Shown here: in pieces, positions 26,191 through 34,662 of the stretch | How positions within the stretch are numbered: the first letter of the stretch is position 1 | How the letters are laid out: each line of letters begins with the position of its first letter | Source of the DNA: Pseudomonas sp. B33.4 | GTDB lineage: Bacteria; Pseudomonadota; Gammaproteobacteria; Pseudomonadales; Pseudomonadaceae | DNA length: 64,000 nucleotides | Assembly (NCBI RefSeq): GCF_034555375.1 | Contig: NZ_CP140706.1 | Span: forward strand, 1,541,001 to 1,605,000 | Reading direction: 5' to 3' | Made by a program: the position numbers and the translations under genes | Notes under the pieces: generated by a model | Told to the model about the DNA's origin: nothing | Database searches by the model: none | What the model saw: the letters and a program-made list of their open reading frames with translations, nothing else

Positions 26191-27126
26191 TCAGGCCGTT
26201 TCCAGCTCGTTGCACACATTGACCACCTGCTCGCGCAACCACAGGTTGGCGCTGTCCTGATCAACGCTCTGGCACCACTGCATGTCGAGGGTAAAACCAG
26301 GCAAGCCGTTCGGCGCTTCACAGTGATTGAACACTGCTTCGTTGGTCAGCAAACGCTGAATACGGCGGGGCAGGGTGAGGATGAAGTCAGTCCCGGTGAT
26401 CATTTTCAATGCCGCGCTGTAGCTGTTCGAGCGCGCGACGATCTGGCGCTTCTGCGCCTGCCGTGCCAGCCAGCCATCGACCATGTTGGTGGTCGACGTC
26501 CACGGCGTCGGGAACACATGCCGGCGTTCGGTAAAGGCCTGCAGGCTCAGGCGCGGTTCCAGTGGCGTGGCACGTTTGTCGAAGACGCAGACCAGATCAT
26601 CTTCCAGCAGCATCCGTGATTTCAGGTCGGTGTGATGGCGGTGGAAGTTGGGGCCGAAGCTGATCACCAGATCGAGGCTGCCGTCGCGCAGTTCATCCGC
26701 CGGGACGTCGGTCTCGAACTTGTGCATGTTGACCATCACTGGCAAATCATCGAAATCGAAACGCTTCAGCAGGCGCGGCAGAATCAGTTGCTCGAAGTAT
26801 TCCGGCGCGCAGATGTTGAAGGTGACGGCTTGCTGGGTCGGGTCGAACGTGGGCGCGCCAGCATGGCACAGGTTGATGCTTTCGAGGATCTTCTGCACGT
26901 GGCCATACATGGTGCTGGCCTTGTAGGTCGGACGCATGCCAGTGCGGGTATTGATGAACAGTTCGTCCTCGAAACTTGTGCGCAGTTTTTTCAAACAGTA
27001 ACTGACGGTGGACTGGCTGACGAACAGGGTTTCTGACACATCGGTGACGCTGCTCTGCTCATAAACGGCGATAAACACCATGAGGTCCTGCATGTCGAGC
27101 TTTCGAAGCAAGTTACTGTTCAGCAT
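26191..27126 (-). CDS. LysR-family transcriptional regulator
   Basis: A 311-residue regulator. Its DNA-binding domain has DLMVFIAVYEQSSVTDVSETLFVSQSTVSYCLKKLR, and the effector domain begins near residue 93 (VTFNICAPEYFEQLILPRLL). It is related to the other LysR gene 0.5 kb away in overall pattern but clearly different in sequence. Start is the ATG at 27126. Its upstream region of 176 bases is shared with the end of the MFS gene on the same strand, so no divergent target is visible. Effector and targets are unknown. Confidence 0.92.
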   Translation of the reverse strand: MLNSNLLRKLDMQDLMVFIAVYEQSSVTDVSETLFVSQSTVSYCLKKLRTSFEDELFINTRTGMRPTYKASTMYGHVQKILESINLCHAGAPTFDPTQQAVTFNICAPEYFEQLILPRLLKRFDFDDLPVMVNMHKFETDVPADELRDGSLDLVISFGPNFHRHHTDLKSRMLLEDDLVCVFDKRATPLEPRLSLQAFTERRHVFPTPWTSTTNMVDGWLARQAQKRQIVARSNSYSAALKMITGTDFILTLPRRIQRLLTNEAVFNHCEAPNGLPGFTLDMQWCQSVDQDSANLWLREQVVNVCNELETA

Positions 27127-27302
27127 CCGTTCTGTCTCGCTGTGCTCCTTGCGCTGAATCCGCGCAAACGTGTGCGAATGATCCTAACGGAACGATGGTG
27201 CCAGGACAAAGCCCTGTAGGACGTTTCACGGTCAGTTGTGGGACAGAAAGTTTTAGTAACACGACGTCGCCGATCAAAGCGCGGAAAGATGGCCAGAGGC
27301 CT

Positions 27303-28493
27303 TTAGCTTGAGCCCCGAAAGTGCCGCACGTAATGCCGAGGATCGAAGCGCCACACCATCAGCAACATCAAACCCATCACGGCCATCAATGACCACCAGG
27401 CCCCTTCGAAGCTGCCGAGTCGATCGCGGATCATTCCGGCCAACAACGGCGAGAGGCCAGCGATCAAGTAGCCGATACCCTGCACGAAAGCGACCAGGCC
27501 CCCGGCACGTTGCGGATTGTCGAGGTGGTCGAGAGAGACAATCAGACTCATCGGAAACAGACCGCCGATACCCAGACCCAACAGGCAGGGCCACAGCAGG
27601 CTGAACTGTTGCGGGCTGAGGATCAGGCCGCAAAACCCGCCGATGATCAGCGTCAGCAGCGCCATCAGAATCACGCGCCGATCCTGACTGCGATTGGCGA
27701 TAGCAGGAACCACCAAGCCGGAAATTACCTCCATGGCCGTCAGAAAACCTAACAGCAGCCCGGCGTTTTGTTCGCTCCAGCCTTTTTCCACGTAGTACGG
27801 GGCGAGCCAGGCAAGCACACAGGTGTAGGACGCGGTACCCAGCCCAAAGAAGATCGCCAGAAGCCAGGCGCGAGGATTGCTGAAAAAGCGATCCTCACGC
27901 TTTGCCGACACCACGGAGGGCAGATGGCGGCGTTGCGACCACCAGAACACCAGTGCGAGCAAAGCGAGGATTGCCCAGATTGCCAGACCACTGCGCCAGC
28001 TGCCGGTTTGCACCATGACCAGCGGTGCAAGCGAGGCGGCAATGGCCGCACCGCCCATGATCGAAGTGACGTACAAACCCATGCACAACGAGACGTTATT
28101 GGTGAAGCGCGATTTGATCAACACCGGCATCAATGCCTGAATCAGCGCAATACCGATCCCGGCCAGCACCGCGCTGACGATCAGTTGAAATGCCGTGTCG
28201 ATAAACAGCCGTGACAACGTTGCCAGCGCGATGATCAGCAATGACAGCAGCACCGTTCGTTGCTCACCCAAACGCTGACTGATGCCGAGGCCGACAAACA
28301 TCGCCAGTCCCATGGCCATTACCGGCAACATGGTCAGCAGTGCGGCGAGGCTGAAACTGAGCGCAATATCATTGCGAATCGCAGACAGCAGGGGACCGAC
28401 CGCAGCCATCGACGGGCGCAGGTTGAGCGCAACGAGGATGATGGCGAACATCAACCAGACAGCAGGACGGGCGGTGGCGCGGACATTATCCAT
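27303..28493 (-). CDS. MFS transporter of the CynX/NimT type
   Basis: A 396-residue major-facilitator protein with twelve predicted helices. The first contains LMFAIILVALNLRPSMAAVGPLL, a pattern seen in the CynX/NimT group, which includes the E. coli cyanate carrier candidate and the nitroimidazole exporter NimT. The typical loop GISQRLGEQRTVLLS follows helix 2. The ATG at 28493 has AAAGG seven bases upstream and is preferred over a TTG two codons earlier. The gene is divergent from eptA across 414 bases. Substrate not readable. Confidence 0.88.
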   Translation of the reverse strand: MDNVRATARPAVWLMFAIILVALNLRPSMAAVGPLLSAIRNDIALSFSLAALLTMLPVMAMGLAMFVGLGISQRLGEQRTVLLSLLIIALATLSRLFIDTAFQLIVSAVLAGIGIALIQALMPVLIKSRFTNNVSLCMGLYVTSIMGGAAIAASLAPLVMVQTGSWRSGLAIWAILALLALVFWWSQRRHLPSVVSAKREDRFFSNPRAWLLAIFFGLGTASYTCVLAWLAPYYVEKGWSEQNAGLLLGFLTAMEVISGLVVPAIANRSQDRRVILMALLTLIIGGFCGLILSPQQFSLLWPCLLGLGIGGLFPMSLIVSLDHLDNPQRAGGLVAFVQGIGYLIAGLSPLLAGMIRDRLGSFEGAWWSLMAVMGLMLLMVWRFDPRHYVRHFRGSS

Positions 28494-28599
28494 CTTCAAA
28501 CCTTTGGGCGGGGCTGGTGATTAGGCGCTCAGCCGTCTGGCCCGAGCAAACCAGAAAACCCTCAGCAGTATTTAAAAAGTCGATACCCCGCCACTCTCG

Positions 28600-28686
28600 G
28601 TGGAACGAGCCTGCTGGCGAAAGCGGATTGTCTGCCGGCGAAAATATCGAATGTGCCGGCCTCTTCGAGAACAGGCTCGCCCCCAC
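28600..28686. repeat. Decayed REP doublet
   Basis: Arms resembling GTGGGAGCGAGCCTGCTCGCGAA are present but changed (TGGAACGAGCCTGCTGGCGAA; CTTCGAGAACAGGCTCGCCCC). The pair is recognisable but no longer perfectly matched. Confidence 0.7.
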
Positions 28687-28766
28687 AATGTGCAGCCGTG
28701 TTGTTTTTTCTGAATCAAAGCTGAACCATTCTCAAATACTTCACAAGTTTCTTTGTATTGCCGAAA

Positions 28767-28791
28767 GCCAACTAATCGTTGGCGTCTTTTT
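28767..28791 (+). terminator. Terminator-like hairpin upstream of eptA
   Basis: GCCAAC/GTTGGC with a 5-base loop is followed by GTCTTTTT. It lies 117 bases before eptA with no upstream gene on the plus strand, so it could end a small RNA or attenuate eptA. The stem is only 6 bp. Confidence 0.35.
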
Positions 28792-28854
28792 CACAAAAAA
28801 TTGATGGTTACCTGCTTAACATTTGTACTGCCTTGGTTAATGAATTTTTCACAA
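28787..28854. promoter_or_regulatory. Repeated TTTTTCACAA elements before eptA
   Basis: Two identical 10-base copies begin 58 bases apart on the plus strand in the AT-rich eptA leader. The TTTTCAC part recalls the conserved end of the ColR recognition site described in P. putida, but the remaining positions of that site match only partly. The link to ColR is therefore tentative. Confidence 0.35.
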
Positions 28855-28907
28855 TCGAATTTTTCGTCATTAACTAGGGCTCTTCTTTTCAGGAATCGCC
28901 CACCTTT

Positions 28908-30557
28908 ATGTTGAAGTTAAAAGCCGCGCGCCCGGAATGGGTGACGTTGATCGCCAGCGCCTTTCTTTTGATCGGTTTCAATTTTGTCCTCTGGCAGCAT
29001 CTCTTTGAAATCACCGCCGCCGATGGCAAAGGCATCGCCATGCGCGTGGCTTTCGGGGTGATGATTCTCGCGGCGTTCAACATCGTGCTGACGTTTATCG
29101 CCTTTCGGCCGGTGCTTAAGCCAGCACTGATATTGATTTTTTTGATCAGTGCCGGGGTGGCTTACTTCATGAGCCAATATGGCGTCATGATTGATGCGGG
29201 CATGTTGCGTAACTTTGCCGAGACCAATGCCACAGAAGTTCGCGACCTGCTGTCGTTGAAGTTGTTTGCCTATATTTTATTTCTCGGGGTTTTGCCCTCC
29301 TGGTTGTTGTGGAAGTTGCCGGTTAAATATCGTCGCTGGCACCGTGAGTTGTTCAGCAAAGTTATTGTCAGTGTGGCCTCGGCAGCCGTTATCGGTGGTG
29401 TTGCCTTGGCCAACTACCAAGGGCTGTCTTCGCTGTTTCGCAATCACCACGAAATTCGCCTGATGCTGGTACCGAGCAACTACATTGGCGCATCGGCCGG
29501 TTACCTGCGTGAGCAAGTGGTCTCGTCGCAGCAACCGTTCGTCAAGATCGGCGAAGACGCACAGCGCAATCCCGATTTGAAACTTCAGCCGCGCAAATCC
29601 CTGACCGTGCTGGTCGTGGGTGAAAGCGCTCGCGCAGAGAACTTCGGCATCCTCGGCTATGACCGTGACACCACGCCGAAACTCGACAAGGAAGCCGGGT
29701 TGATCGCCTTTACCGATGTGCATTCCTGTGGCACGGAGACTGCCGTTTCGGTGCCGTGCATGTTCTCCAACATGGGCCGCAAGGATTACGACGCCAGTAA
29801 GGCGAAAAATGAAGAAGGTCTGCTCGACGTGCTCAAGCGTGCCGGTATCGACGTGATCTGGCGCGACAACCAGTCTGGCTGCAAAGGCACCTGCGATCGG
29901 GTCACCCTGCAGGATGTCAGCAACCTGAAAGACCCGGCGCTGTGTGCCAACAGCGAATGCCGTGACGAAATCCTCCTGCAAGGTTTGCAAAGCTTTATCG
30001 ATCATCTGGACAAAGACACGGTGCTGGTCCTGCACCAGATGGGCAGTCACGGCCCGGAATACTTCAAGCGTTACCCGAAGGAATACGAGCACTTCACCCC
30101 GGTTTGCGAAAGTAACGCGCTGAACAATTGCAGCCGCGAAAGTATCGTCAACGGTTACGACAACACATTGGTGTATACCGACCATGTGCTGTCGAGCCTG
30201 ATTGATGTGTTACGCAGCAATCAGGACAAAGTCGATACCGCCATGTTGTATCTGTCGGACCACGGCGAGTCGCTGGGCGAGTACAACCTGTTCCTGCACG
30301 GCACGCCCTACATGCTCGCGCCGGAACAGCAGAAACACGTGGCGATGCTGGCGTGGTTCTCCGACAACTACCAGAAAGCCTATTCGGTCGACACGCATTG
30401 CTTGCAGATGAGTCGCGATAAACCGTTGAGCCAGGACAATCTGTTCCACTCGATGCTTGGCCTGCTGGAGGTCAAGAGCAAGGTCTATCAGCCGGATCTG
30501 GACATGTTTGCCGGTTGCCGTGGCGCGGTGATCGACGGCGTACTGGCCAAGGACTGA
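28908..30557 (+). CDS. eptA: Lipid A phosphoethanolamine transferase
   Basis: Inner-membrane enzyme of 549 residues in the EptA/MCR family that moves phosphoethanolamine from phosphatidylethanolamine to lipid A, which lowers binding of cationic peptides. Five helices fill residues 1-190. The periplasmic hydrolase-fold domain has LVVGESARAENF with the first metal ligand, the nucleophile Thr276 in HSCGTETAVSVPCMFSN, and HQMGSHGP and YLSDHGESLGE with the remaining metal ligands. The cysteine pairs that brace the domain are present (SGCKGTC, CANSEC). The metal-binding and nucleophile residues I could identify are intact. A lipid A hydroxylase gene (lpxO) lies 23 kb away. Confidence 0.95.
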   Translation: MLKLKAARPEWVTLIASAFLLIGFNFVLWQHLFEITAADGKGIAMRVAFGVMILAAFNIVLTFIAFRPVLKPALILIFLISAGVAYFMSQYGVMIDAGMLRNFAETNATEVRDLLSLKLFAYILFLGVLPSWLLWKLPVKYRRWHRELFSKVIVSVASAAVIGGVALANYQGLSSLFRNHHEIRLMLVPSNYIGASAGYLREQVVSSQQPFVKIGEDAQRNPDLKLQPRKSLTVLVVGESARAENFGILGYDRDTTPKLDKEAGLIAFTDVHSCGTETAVSVPCMFSNMGRKDYDASKAKNEEGLLDVLKRAGIDVIWRDNQSGCKGTCDRVTLQDVSNLKDPALCANSECRDEILLQGLQSFIDHLDKDTVLVLHQMGSHGPEYFKRYPKEYEHFTPVCESNALNNCSRESIVNGYDNTLVYTDHVLSSLIDVLRSNQDKVDTAMLYLSDHGESLGEYNLFLHGTPYMLAPEQQKHVAMLAWFSDNYQKAYSVDTHCLQMSRDKPLSQDNLFHSMLGLLEVKSKVYQPDLDMFAGCRGAVIDGVLAKD

Positions 30558-30720
30558 GCCGTTTCGCGCCTGTCGTTCTGACGCGACGGGCCTGTCTGTT
30601 TCCTCTGTCAGACTATTCTTGCTCTTTGGCAGGACATTTCGTTATAGCTCTTGCCCTTCGCAGGCGCGTAAATCGCCAGTGGCGATATATACTGCGCGCC
30701 ATTCTTCAAGGGAGAGCCGT

Positions 30721-31854
30721 GTGGCCATCGATATTCACTGGATTCGCGACAACGAAAGCCTCGCGCAGTTTTGCGCCGAGTGGCAGCAACTGCCGTTCGT
30801 TGCCCTCGACACCGAATTCATGCGGGTCGACACCTTCTACCCGATTGCCGGTTTGTTGCAGGTGGGCGACGGCAAACGTGCTTACCTGATCGATCCGCTG
30901 ACCATCAACGCTTGGCAACCGCTGGCCGCTCTGCTGGAAAACCCGGCGGTGCTGAAAGTCCTGCACGCGTGCAGCGAAGACCTCGAAGTGCTGTTGCGCC
31001 TGACCGGCAGCCTGCCGGCGCCGATGTTCGACACGCAACTGGCCGCTGCCTATCTGAACCTCGGGTTCTCGATGGGCTATTCGCGGTTGGTGCAGGAAGT
31101 GCTCGGCATCGAGTTGCCGAAAGGCGAGACCCGCTCCGACTGGTTGCAACGTCCGCTGTCCGACACGCAAATCAGCTACGCCGCTGAAGATGCCGTGCAT
31201 CTGGCGGAAGTTTTCGTACAGCTGCGGCCGAAACTGTCTGACGACAAATTTGCCTGGGTGCTGGAGGACGGTGCCGAACTGGTCGCCAACCTGCGCCGCG
31301 AAACCGACCCGTACGAGGTCTACCGCGACGCCAAGCTGGCGTGGAAACTCTCGCGTGCGCAACTGGCCGTCCTGCGTGAACTGTGCGCCTGGCGTGAAAC
31401 CGAAGCCCGCGCCCGCGATCTGCCGCGTAACCGCATTGTCCGCGAACACTCGTTGTGGCCGCTGGCCCGCACGCAGCCGGACAATCTTGCGGCGCTGGGC
31501 AAGATCGAAGACATGCACCCGCGTACCGTGCGTCAGGACGGTCAATTTCTGCTTGATCTGATCAAGCGCTCTGGCAGTGTGGGGCCTGATCAATGGCCGC
31601 CTGCCGTACCTGAGCCGTTGCCGATTGAAGCGGCTGCATTGATCAAACAACTGCGCGCACTGGGCCAGGCCGAGGCCGAGCGTCTGGGCATCGCGCCGGA
31701 ACTGATGCTGCGCAAGAAAACCCTCGAAGCCTTGGTCAAAAGTGGCTTCCCCGAGGGTCCTTACCAATTGCCTGAGTCGTTGCGTGGCTGGCGCCGCGAA
31801 CTCATGGGCCAGAAGCTGCTCGACAGCCTGGCCACCGCCGGAGAACAGCCTTGA
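30721..31854 (+). CDS. rnd: Ribonuclease D
   Basis: A 377-residue 3'-5' exoribonuclease used in tRNA and stable RNA maturation. The DEDD exonuclease motifs are [15 protein letters not shown] (Exo I), [11 protein letters not shown] (Exo II) and the [13 protein letters not shown] segment (Exo III). An HRDC domain follows near residues 210-290 ([20 protein letters not shown]). A GTG at 30721 with GGGAGA ten bases upstream gives the usual N terminus; a 34-codon extension is spurious. Its stop overlaps the TTG start of ycgL, so the two are coupled. Confidence 0.96.
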   Translation: MAIDIHWIRDNESLAQFCAEWQQLPFVALDTEFMRVDTFYPIAGLLQVGDGKRAYLIDPLTINAWQPLAALLENPAVLKVLHACSEDLEVLLRLTGSLPAPMFDTQLAAAYLNLGFSMGYSRLVQEVLGIELPKGETRSDWLQRPLSDTQISYAAEDAVHLAEVFVQLRPKLSDDKFAWVLEDGAELVANLRRETDPYEVYRDAKLAWKLSRAQLAVLRELCAWRETEARARDLPRNRIVREHSLWPLARTQPDNLAALGKIEDMHPRTVRQDGQFLLDLIKRSGSVGPDQWPPAVPEPLPIEAAALIKQLRALGQAEAERLGIAPELMLRKKTLEALVKSGFPEGPYQLPESLRGWRRELMGQKLLDSLATAGEQP

Positions 31855-32144
31855 AACGTATTTGTTCCATCTACCAAAGCTCCAAGCGCAGCGGCATGTA
31901 CCTTTATGTGCTCAAGAGCGATGCTCTGGAGCGTGTGCCGGAAGCGCTGATGCTGGCGTTCGGCAAGCCGAAGCATTCCTTTGATCTGGTGCTGTCGCCC
32001 GAGCGCAAACTGGCCAGTGAAGACATCGTCTTGGTCCTGGAAAACCTCGACAAGCAGGGCTACCACCTGCAAATGCCACCGGCCGAAGACGAGTACATCG
32101 AGCATTTGCCCGAAGAGTTGCTGCGACGCAACGATCCGGTCTGA
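31851..32144 (+). CDS. ycgL: YcgL-domain protein
   Basis: A 97-residue protein of the YcgL family ([20 protein letters not shown], then [11 protein letters not shown] and [20 protein letters not shown]). It begins at a TTG embedded in the rnd stop (TTGA), an overlap kept in many Pseudomonas genomes. The family has a compact alpha/beta fold of unknown biochemical role; its constant position behind rnd suggests a link with RNA metabolism, which remains inference. Confidence 0.92.
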   Translation: MKRICSIYQSSKRSGMYLYVLKSDALERVPEALMLAFGKPKHSFDLVLSPERKLASEDIVLVLENLDKQGYHLQMPPAEDEYIEHLPEELLRRNDPV

Positions 32145-32248
32145 TCTGCGAGGCTCTGTTCTGAGTCTCGGTTTACCCTGGAACTGTTTATACCGCGATG
32201 GCCGTCCGAATCCGGCGGCCGTCTGCACGGTTTGCGAAAGGTTTGAAG

Positions 32249-33181
32249 ATGCGCGTTCTGATTGCTGAACACGACCACGCGATATACGCCCGGCTGCTGC
32301 GTCAGGCAGCGCCCGAGCTTGAAGTACTGACCAGCGGTGACTCCGCCGAACTGGCCCGTCAGGCCGCCGATTGCCCGGTGTGGCTGGGTCAGCCGGACCT
32401 GCTGGCGACCCTGCTGCGCCAGGGCCATCAACCACAATGGCTGCAATCGACCTGGGCCGGTATCACGCCGCTGCTCGCTGACGGCTTGCGCCGCGATTAT
32501 CGTTTGACCCGTGCGGTGGGGATTTTCGGTCAGGTGATGGCCGAATACGTGCTGACGTACATTCTTGGCCATGAGCGCGAAGTGCTGGCGAGACTGGTCA
32601 GCCAGGTCGAACGCAAGTGGGACAACCGCAGCGGCCAGAGCTTGGTCGGACGCAAGGTGCTGATCGTCGGCACCGGCGACATTGGCCAGAGCGTTGCGCA
32701 GTTCCTGCTGCCATTTGGTATCGAGTTGTACGGGATCGCCAGCACTGCTCGCGAGCAGGCGCCATTTGTCGAAGTCGGTTCGATGGCCGATCTGCCACGC
32801 CTGGTGGGCGAGGTGGATTACGTGGTCAATCTGTTGCCGAACACTGAACACACCCACGATATCTACGACGCGGCGCTGTTCAAGCAATTCAAGCCGACCG
32901 GGTTGTTTATCAATGCCGGGCGCGGAGTCGCAGTGGTCGATGCCGATCTGGTGGAGGCGTTGAAGGAAGGGCATCTGGCGGGGGCGGTGATCGACGTTTG
33001 CCGTCAGGAACCGTTGCCGCAACGGCATCCGTTCTGGACCGCGTGGGGCTTGCTGCTGACCGGGCACAGCTCGGCACCGACGTCACCGGCGTTGATGGTG
33101 CAGTTGTTCGTCGAGAACCTGAAGGCGTATCAGGCGGGTGAAACCTTGCGCGGGGAAGTGGATTTCAACCGCGGGTATTGA
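32249..33181 (+). CDS. D-2-hydroxyacid dehydrogenase (GhrA-like)
   Basis: An NAD(P)-dependent oxidoreductase of 310 residues. The nucleotide-binding glycine motif is VLIVGTGDIGQSVAQFL, with the catalytic Arg region NAGRGVAVVDADL, the Glu region VCRQEPLP and a His in LTGHSSAPT. The last differs from the common TPHIAA pattern but is usual in the GhrA subgroup. Likely substrates are glyoxylate or hydroxypyruvate. The ATG at 32249 (MRVLIAEHD) is preceded by AAAGG; the frame extends 17 codons upstream without family similarity. It lies 104 bases behind ycgL. Confidence 0.87.
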   Translation: MRVLIAEHDHAIYARLLRQAAPELEVLTSGDSAELARQAADCPVWLGQPDLLATLLRQGHQPQWLQSTWAGITPLLADGLRRDYRLTRAVGIFGQVMAEYVLTYILGHEREVLARLVSQVERKWDNRSGQSLVGRKVLIVGTGDIGQSVAQFLLPFGIELYGIASTAREQAPFVEVGSMADLPRLVGEVDYVVNLLPNTEHTHDIYDAALFKQFKPTGLFINAGRGVAVVDADLVEALKEGHLAGAVIDVCRQEPLPQRHPFWTAWGLLLTGHSSAPTSPALMVQLFVENLKAYQAGETLRGEVDFNRGY

Positions 33182-33199
33182 GTGTTCGCCGGATAAAAT

Positions 33200-33287
33200 G
33201 TGGGAGCGAGCCTGCTCGCGAAGGGGGAGTGTCAGCCAACATCATCGTTGCCTGATACACCGCTTTCGCGAGCAGGCTCGCTCCCAC
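33200..33287. repeat. REP doublet (GTGGGAGCGAGC type)
   Basis: Two inverted, nearly perfect REP copies are separated by about 40 bases, between the convergent dehydrogenase and nitroreductase genes. Confidence 0.9.
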
Positions 33288-33305
33288 ATTTGTTTTTGTG
33301 CTGGC

Positions 33306-33899
33306 TTAGAGGGTGAAGTCGCCTTCGGCCGCCAGTTCGTTCAGTGGACGGCGCGGGCTCGGCTCCTCACGGGCCTGCAGGTACTCAGCCAAGGTTGCCT
33401 TGTCACCCAGTTTGCCAACAGCCACCGCCGCATGCAGCGCGTAACCTTCAGGAATATTCAGCTCCTTGCGCGTCAACTCCTGATCGAAACCGGCCATGCC
33501 GTGGGTGTGCCAGCCGCTGATGCTCGCTTGCAGCGCCAGATGGCCCCACGCCGAGCCGGTGTCGAAGGTGTGCCACAACGCTGGGGTTTCTTCCGTCGCG
33601 CCCGGTGCGGTGAAGGTGGTTTTCGAAATCACGATCACCAGCGCCGAGGCATGCTGCGCCCAGCTGCGGTTGAATTCGTTGAGCAGGCCCAGATAACGCT
33701 CCCAGTTCGGCGTATCGCGACGCGCATACAGGAAACGCCACGGTTGCGAGTTGTACGCCGATGGCGCCCAGCGGGCGGCTTCGAAGAAGCTCAGCAGGGT
33801 TTCTTCCGGGATCGCTTCGCCGGTGAAGGCGCGCGGCGACCAGCGGTCGGTGAATTGCGGGTGAATGGCGTAATCGGCAACACGAGGGTTGGCACTCAT
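33306..33899 (-). CDS. Nitroreductase-family FMN protein
   Basis: A 197-residue flavoprotein of the nitroreductase superfamily. The FMN-contacting N terminus is seen in RWSPRAFTGEAIPEETL and the FMN/active-site loop in ARWAPSAYNSQPWRFLYARR. AVAVGKLGDK near the C terminus is also typical. Natural substrates of such enzymes are quinones or nitro compounds; this one is unspecified. It runs convergent to the hydroxyacid dehydrogenase and divergent from ycgN, across 278 bases in which no gene is apparent. Confidence 0.9.
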   Translation of the reverse strand: MSANPRVADYAIHPQFTDRWSPRAFTGEAIPEETLLSFFEAARWAPSAYNSQPWRFLYARRDTPNWERYLGLLNEFNRSWAQHASALVIVISKTTFTAPGATEETPALWHTFDTGSAWGHLALQASISGWHTHGMAGFDQELTRKELNIPEGYALHAAVAVGKLGDKATLAEYLQAREEPSPRRPLNELAAEGDFTL

Positions 33900-34177
33900 C
33901 GAGAGATTCCTTGCTACGTTTGAGTCAGGGATTTGAATGAAAACCCGGCGGGATCAGTTGCGCTGAACGATGGGGTTTTCCGAGCCTGAGGGTTCACCAC
34001 AATGCAACGCGGTCGAGCGTTAATGGCTTGCGGGCAAGGCTCCTGCGACTGGCAAAGCTACGCGCCGCCACAAAAACTGACAAGTCCCGCACAACCGGCA
34101 GTCGCCAGCGCTTGGCCCGCAAGGCCTTGAGCACTAGACTGGCGGCCTTTTCACCACCTGATGTTGATGCTTGAGCC

Positions 34178-34627
34178 ATGTCCGCCACACTTGAACCGTT
34201 CTGGAAACGCAAAACCCTCGATCAACTGGATCACGAGGAATGGGAATCGCTGTGCGACGGCTGTGGTTTGTGCTGCCTGCAAAAACTCGAGGATGAAGAA
34301 GACAACAGCGTCTATTACACGCGCATCGCCTGCAAACTGCTCGATCTGAACACCTGCCAGTGCAGCGATTACCCGAATCGCATCAAGTTTGTCCCGGACT
34401 GCATCCAGCTCACCCCGGGCCAGGCCGAAGAATTCAAATGGCTGCCGCCGACCTGCGGTTATCGACTGGTCAGCGAAGGCAAGGATTTGCCGTCGTGGCA
34501 CCATCTGGTCAGCGGTGACCGCGATGCAGTGCACCACGAACGGATTTCCCAGTCCGGGCGCATGCTCGCCGAAGGCAGCGTGCCGGAGGATGACTGGGAA
34601 GATCACCTGATTTTCCGCGCAGGTTAA
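34178..34627 (+). CDS. ycgN: YcgN-family cysteine cluster protein
   Basis: A 149-residue protein of the UPF0260/YcgN family. Eight cysteines follow the pattern [11 protein letters not shown], then [24 protein letters not shown] and PTCGY, which suggests a bound metal or Fe-S centre. The first ATG (34178) gives the family N terminus ([22 protein letters not shown]). The function is not established. It leads a two-gene unit with the secreted protein 35 bases downstream. Confidence 0.92.
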   Translation: MSATLEPFWKRKTLDQLDHEEWESLCDGCGLCCLQKLEDEEDNSVYYTRIACKLLDLNTCQCSDYPNRIKFVPDCIQLTPGQAEEFKWLPPTCGYRLVSEGKDLPSWHHLVSGDRDAVHHERISQSGRMLAEGSVPEDDWEDHLIFRAG

Positions 34628-34662
34628 ACACCTGCGGATTCAAGCTTTACCAAGGAGTGTGT

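Larger units (their letters stand above)
28494..28907. other. 414-bp divergent region between the MFS gene and eptA
   Basis: I see no gene here. It holds a decayed REP pair (28600-28686), a terminator-like hairpin (28767-28791) and then a markedly AT-rich stretch up to the eptA start. Two perfect copies of TTTTTCACAA occur at 28787-28796 and 28845-28854, plus a weaker CTTCACAA near 28740; these are listed as a possible operator set. Confidence 0.6.

Noticed and set aside
24720..27126. The two nearby LysR genes as a recent duplication
   Set aside because: They share only family-level motifs and differ throughout, so they are not recent copies.
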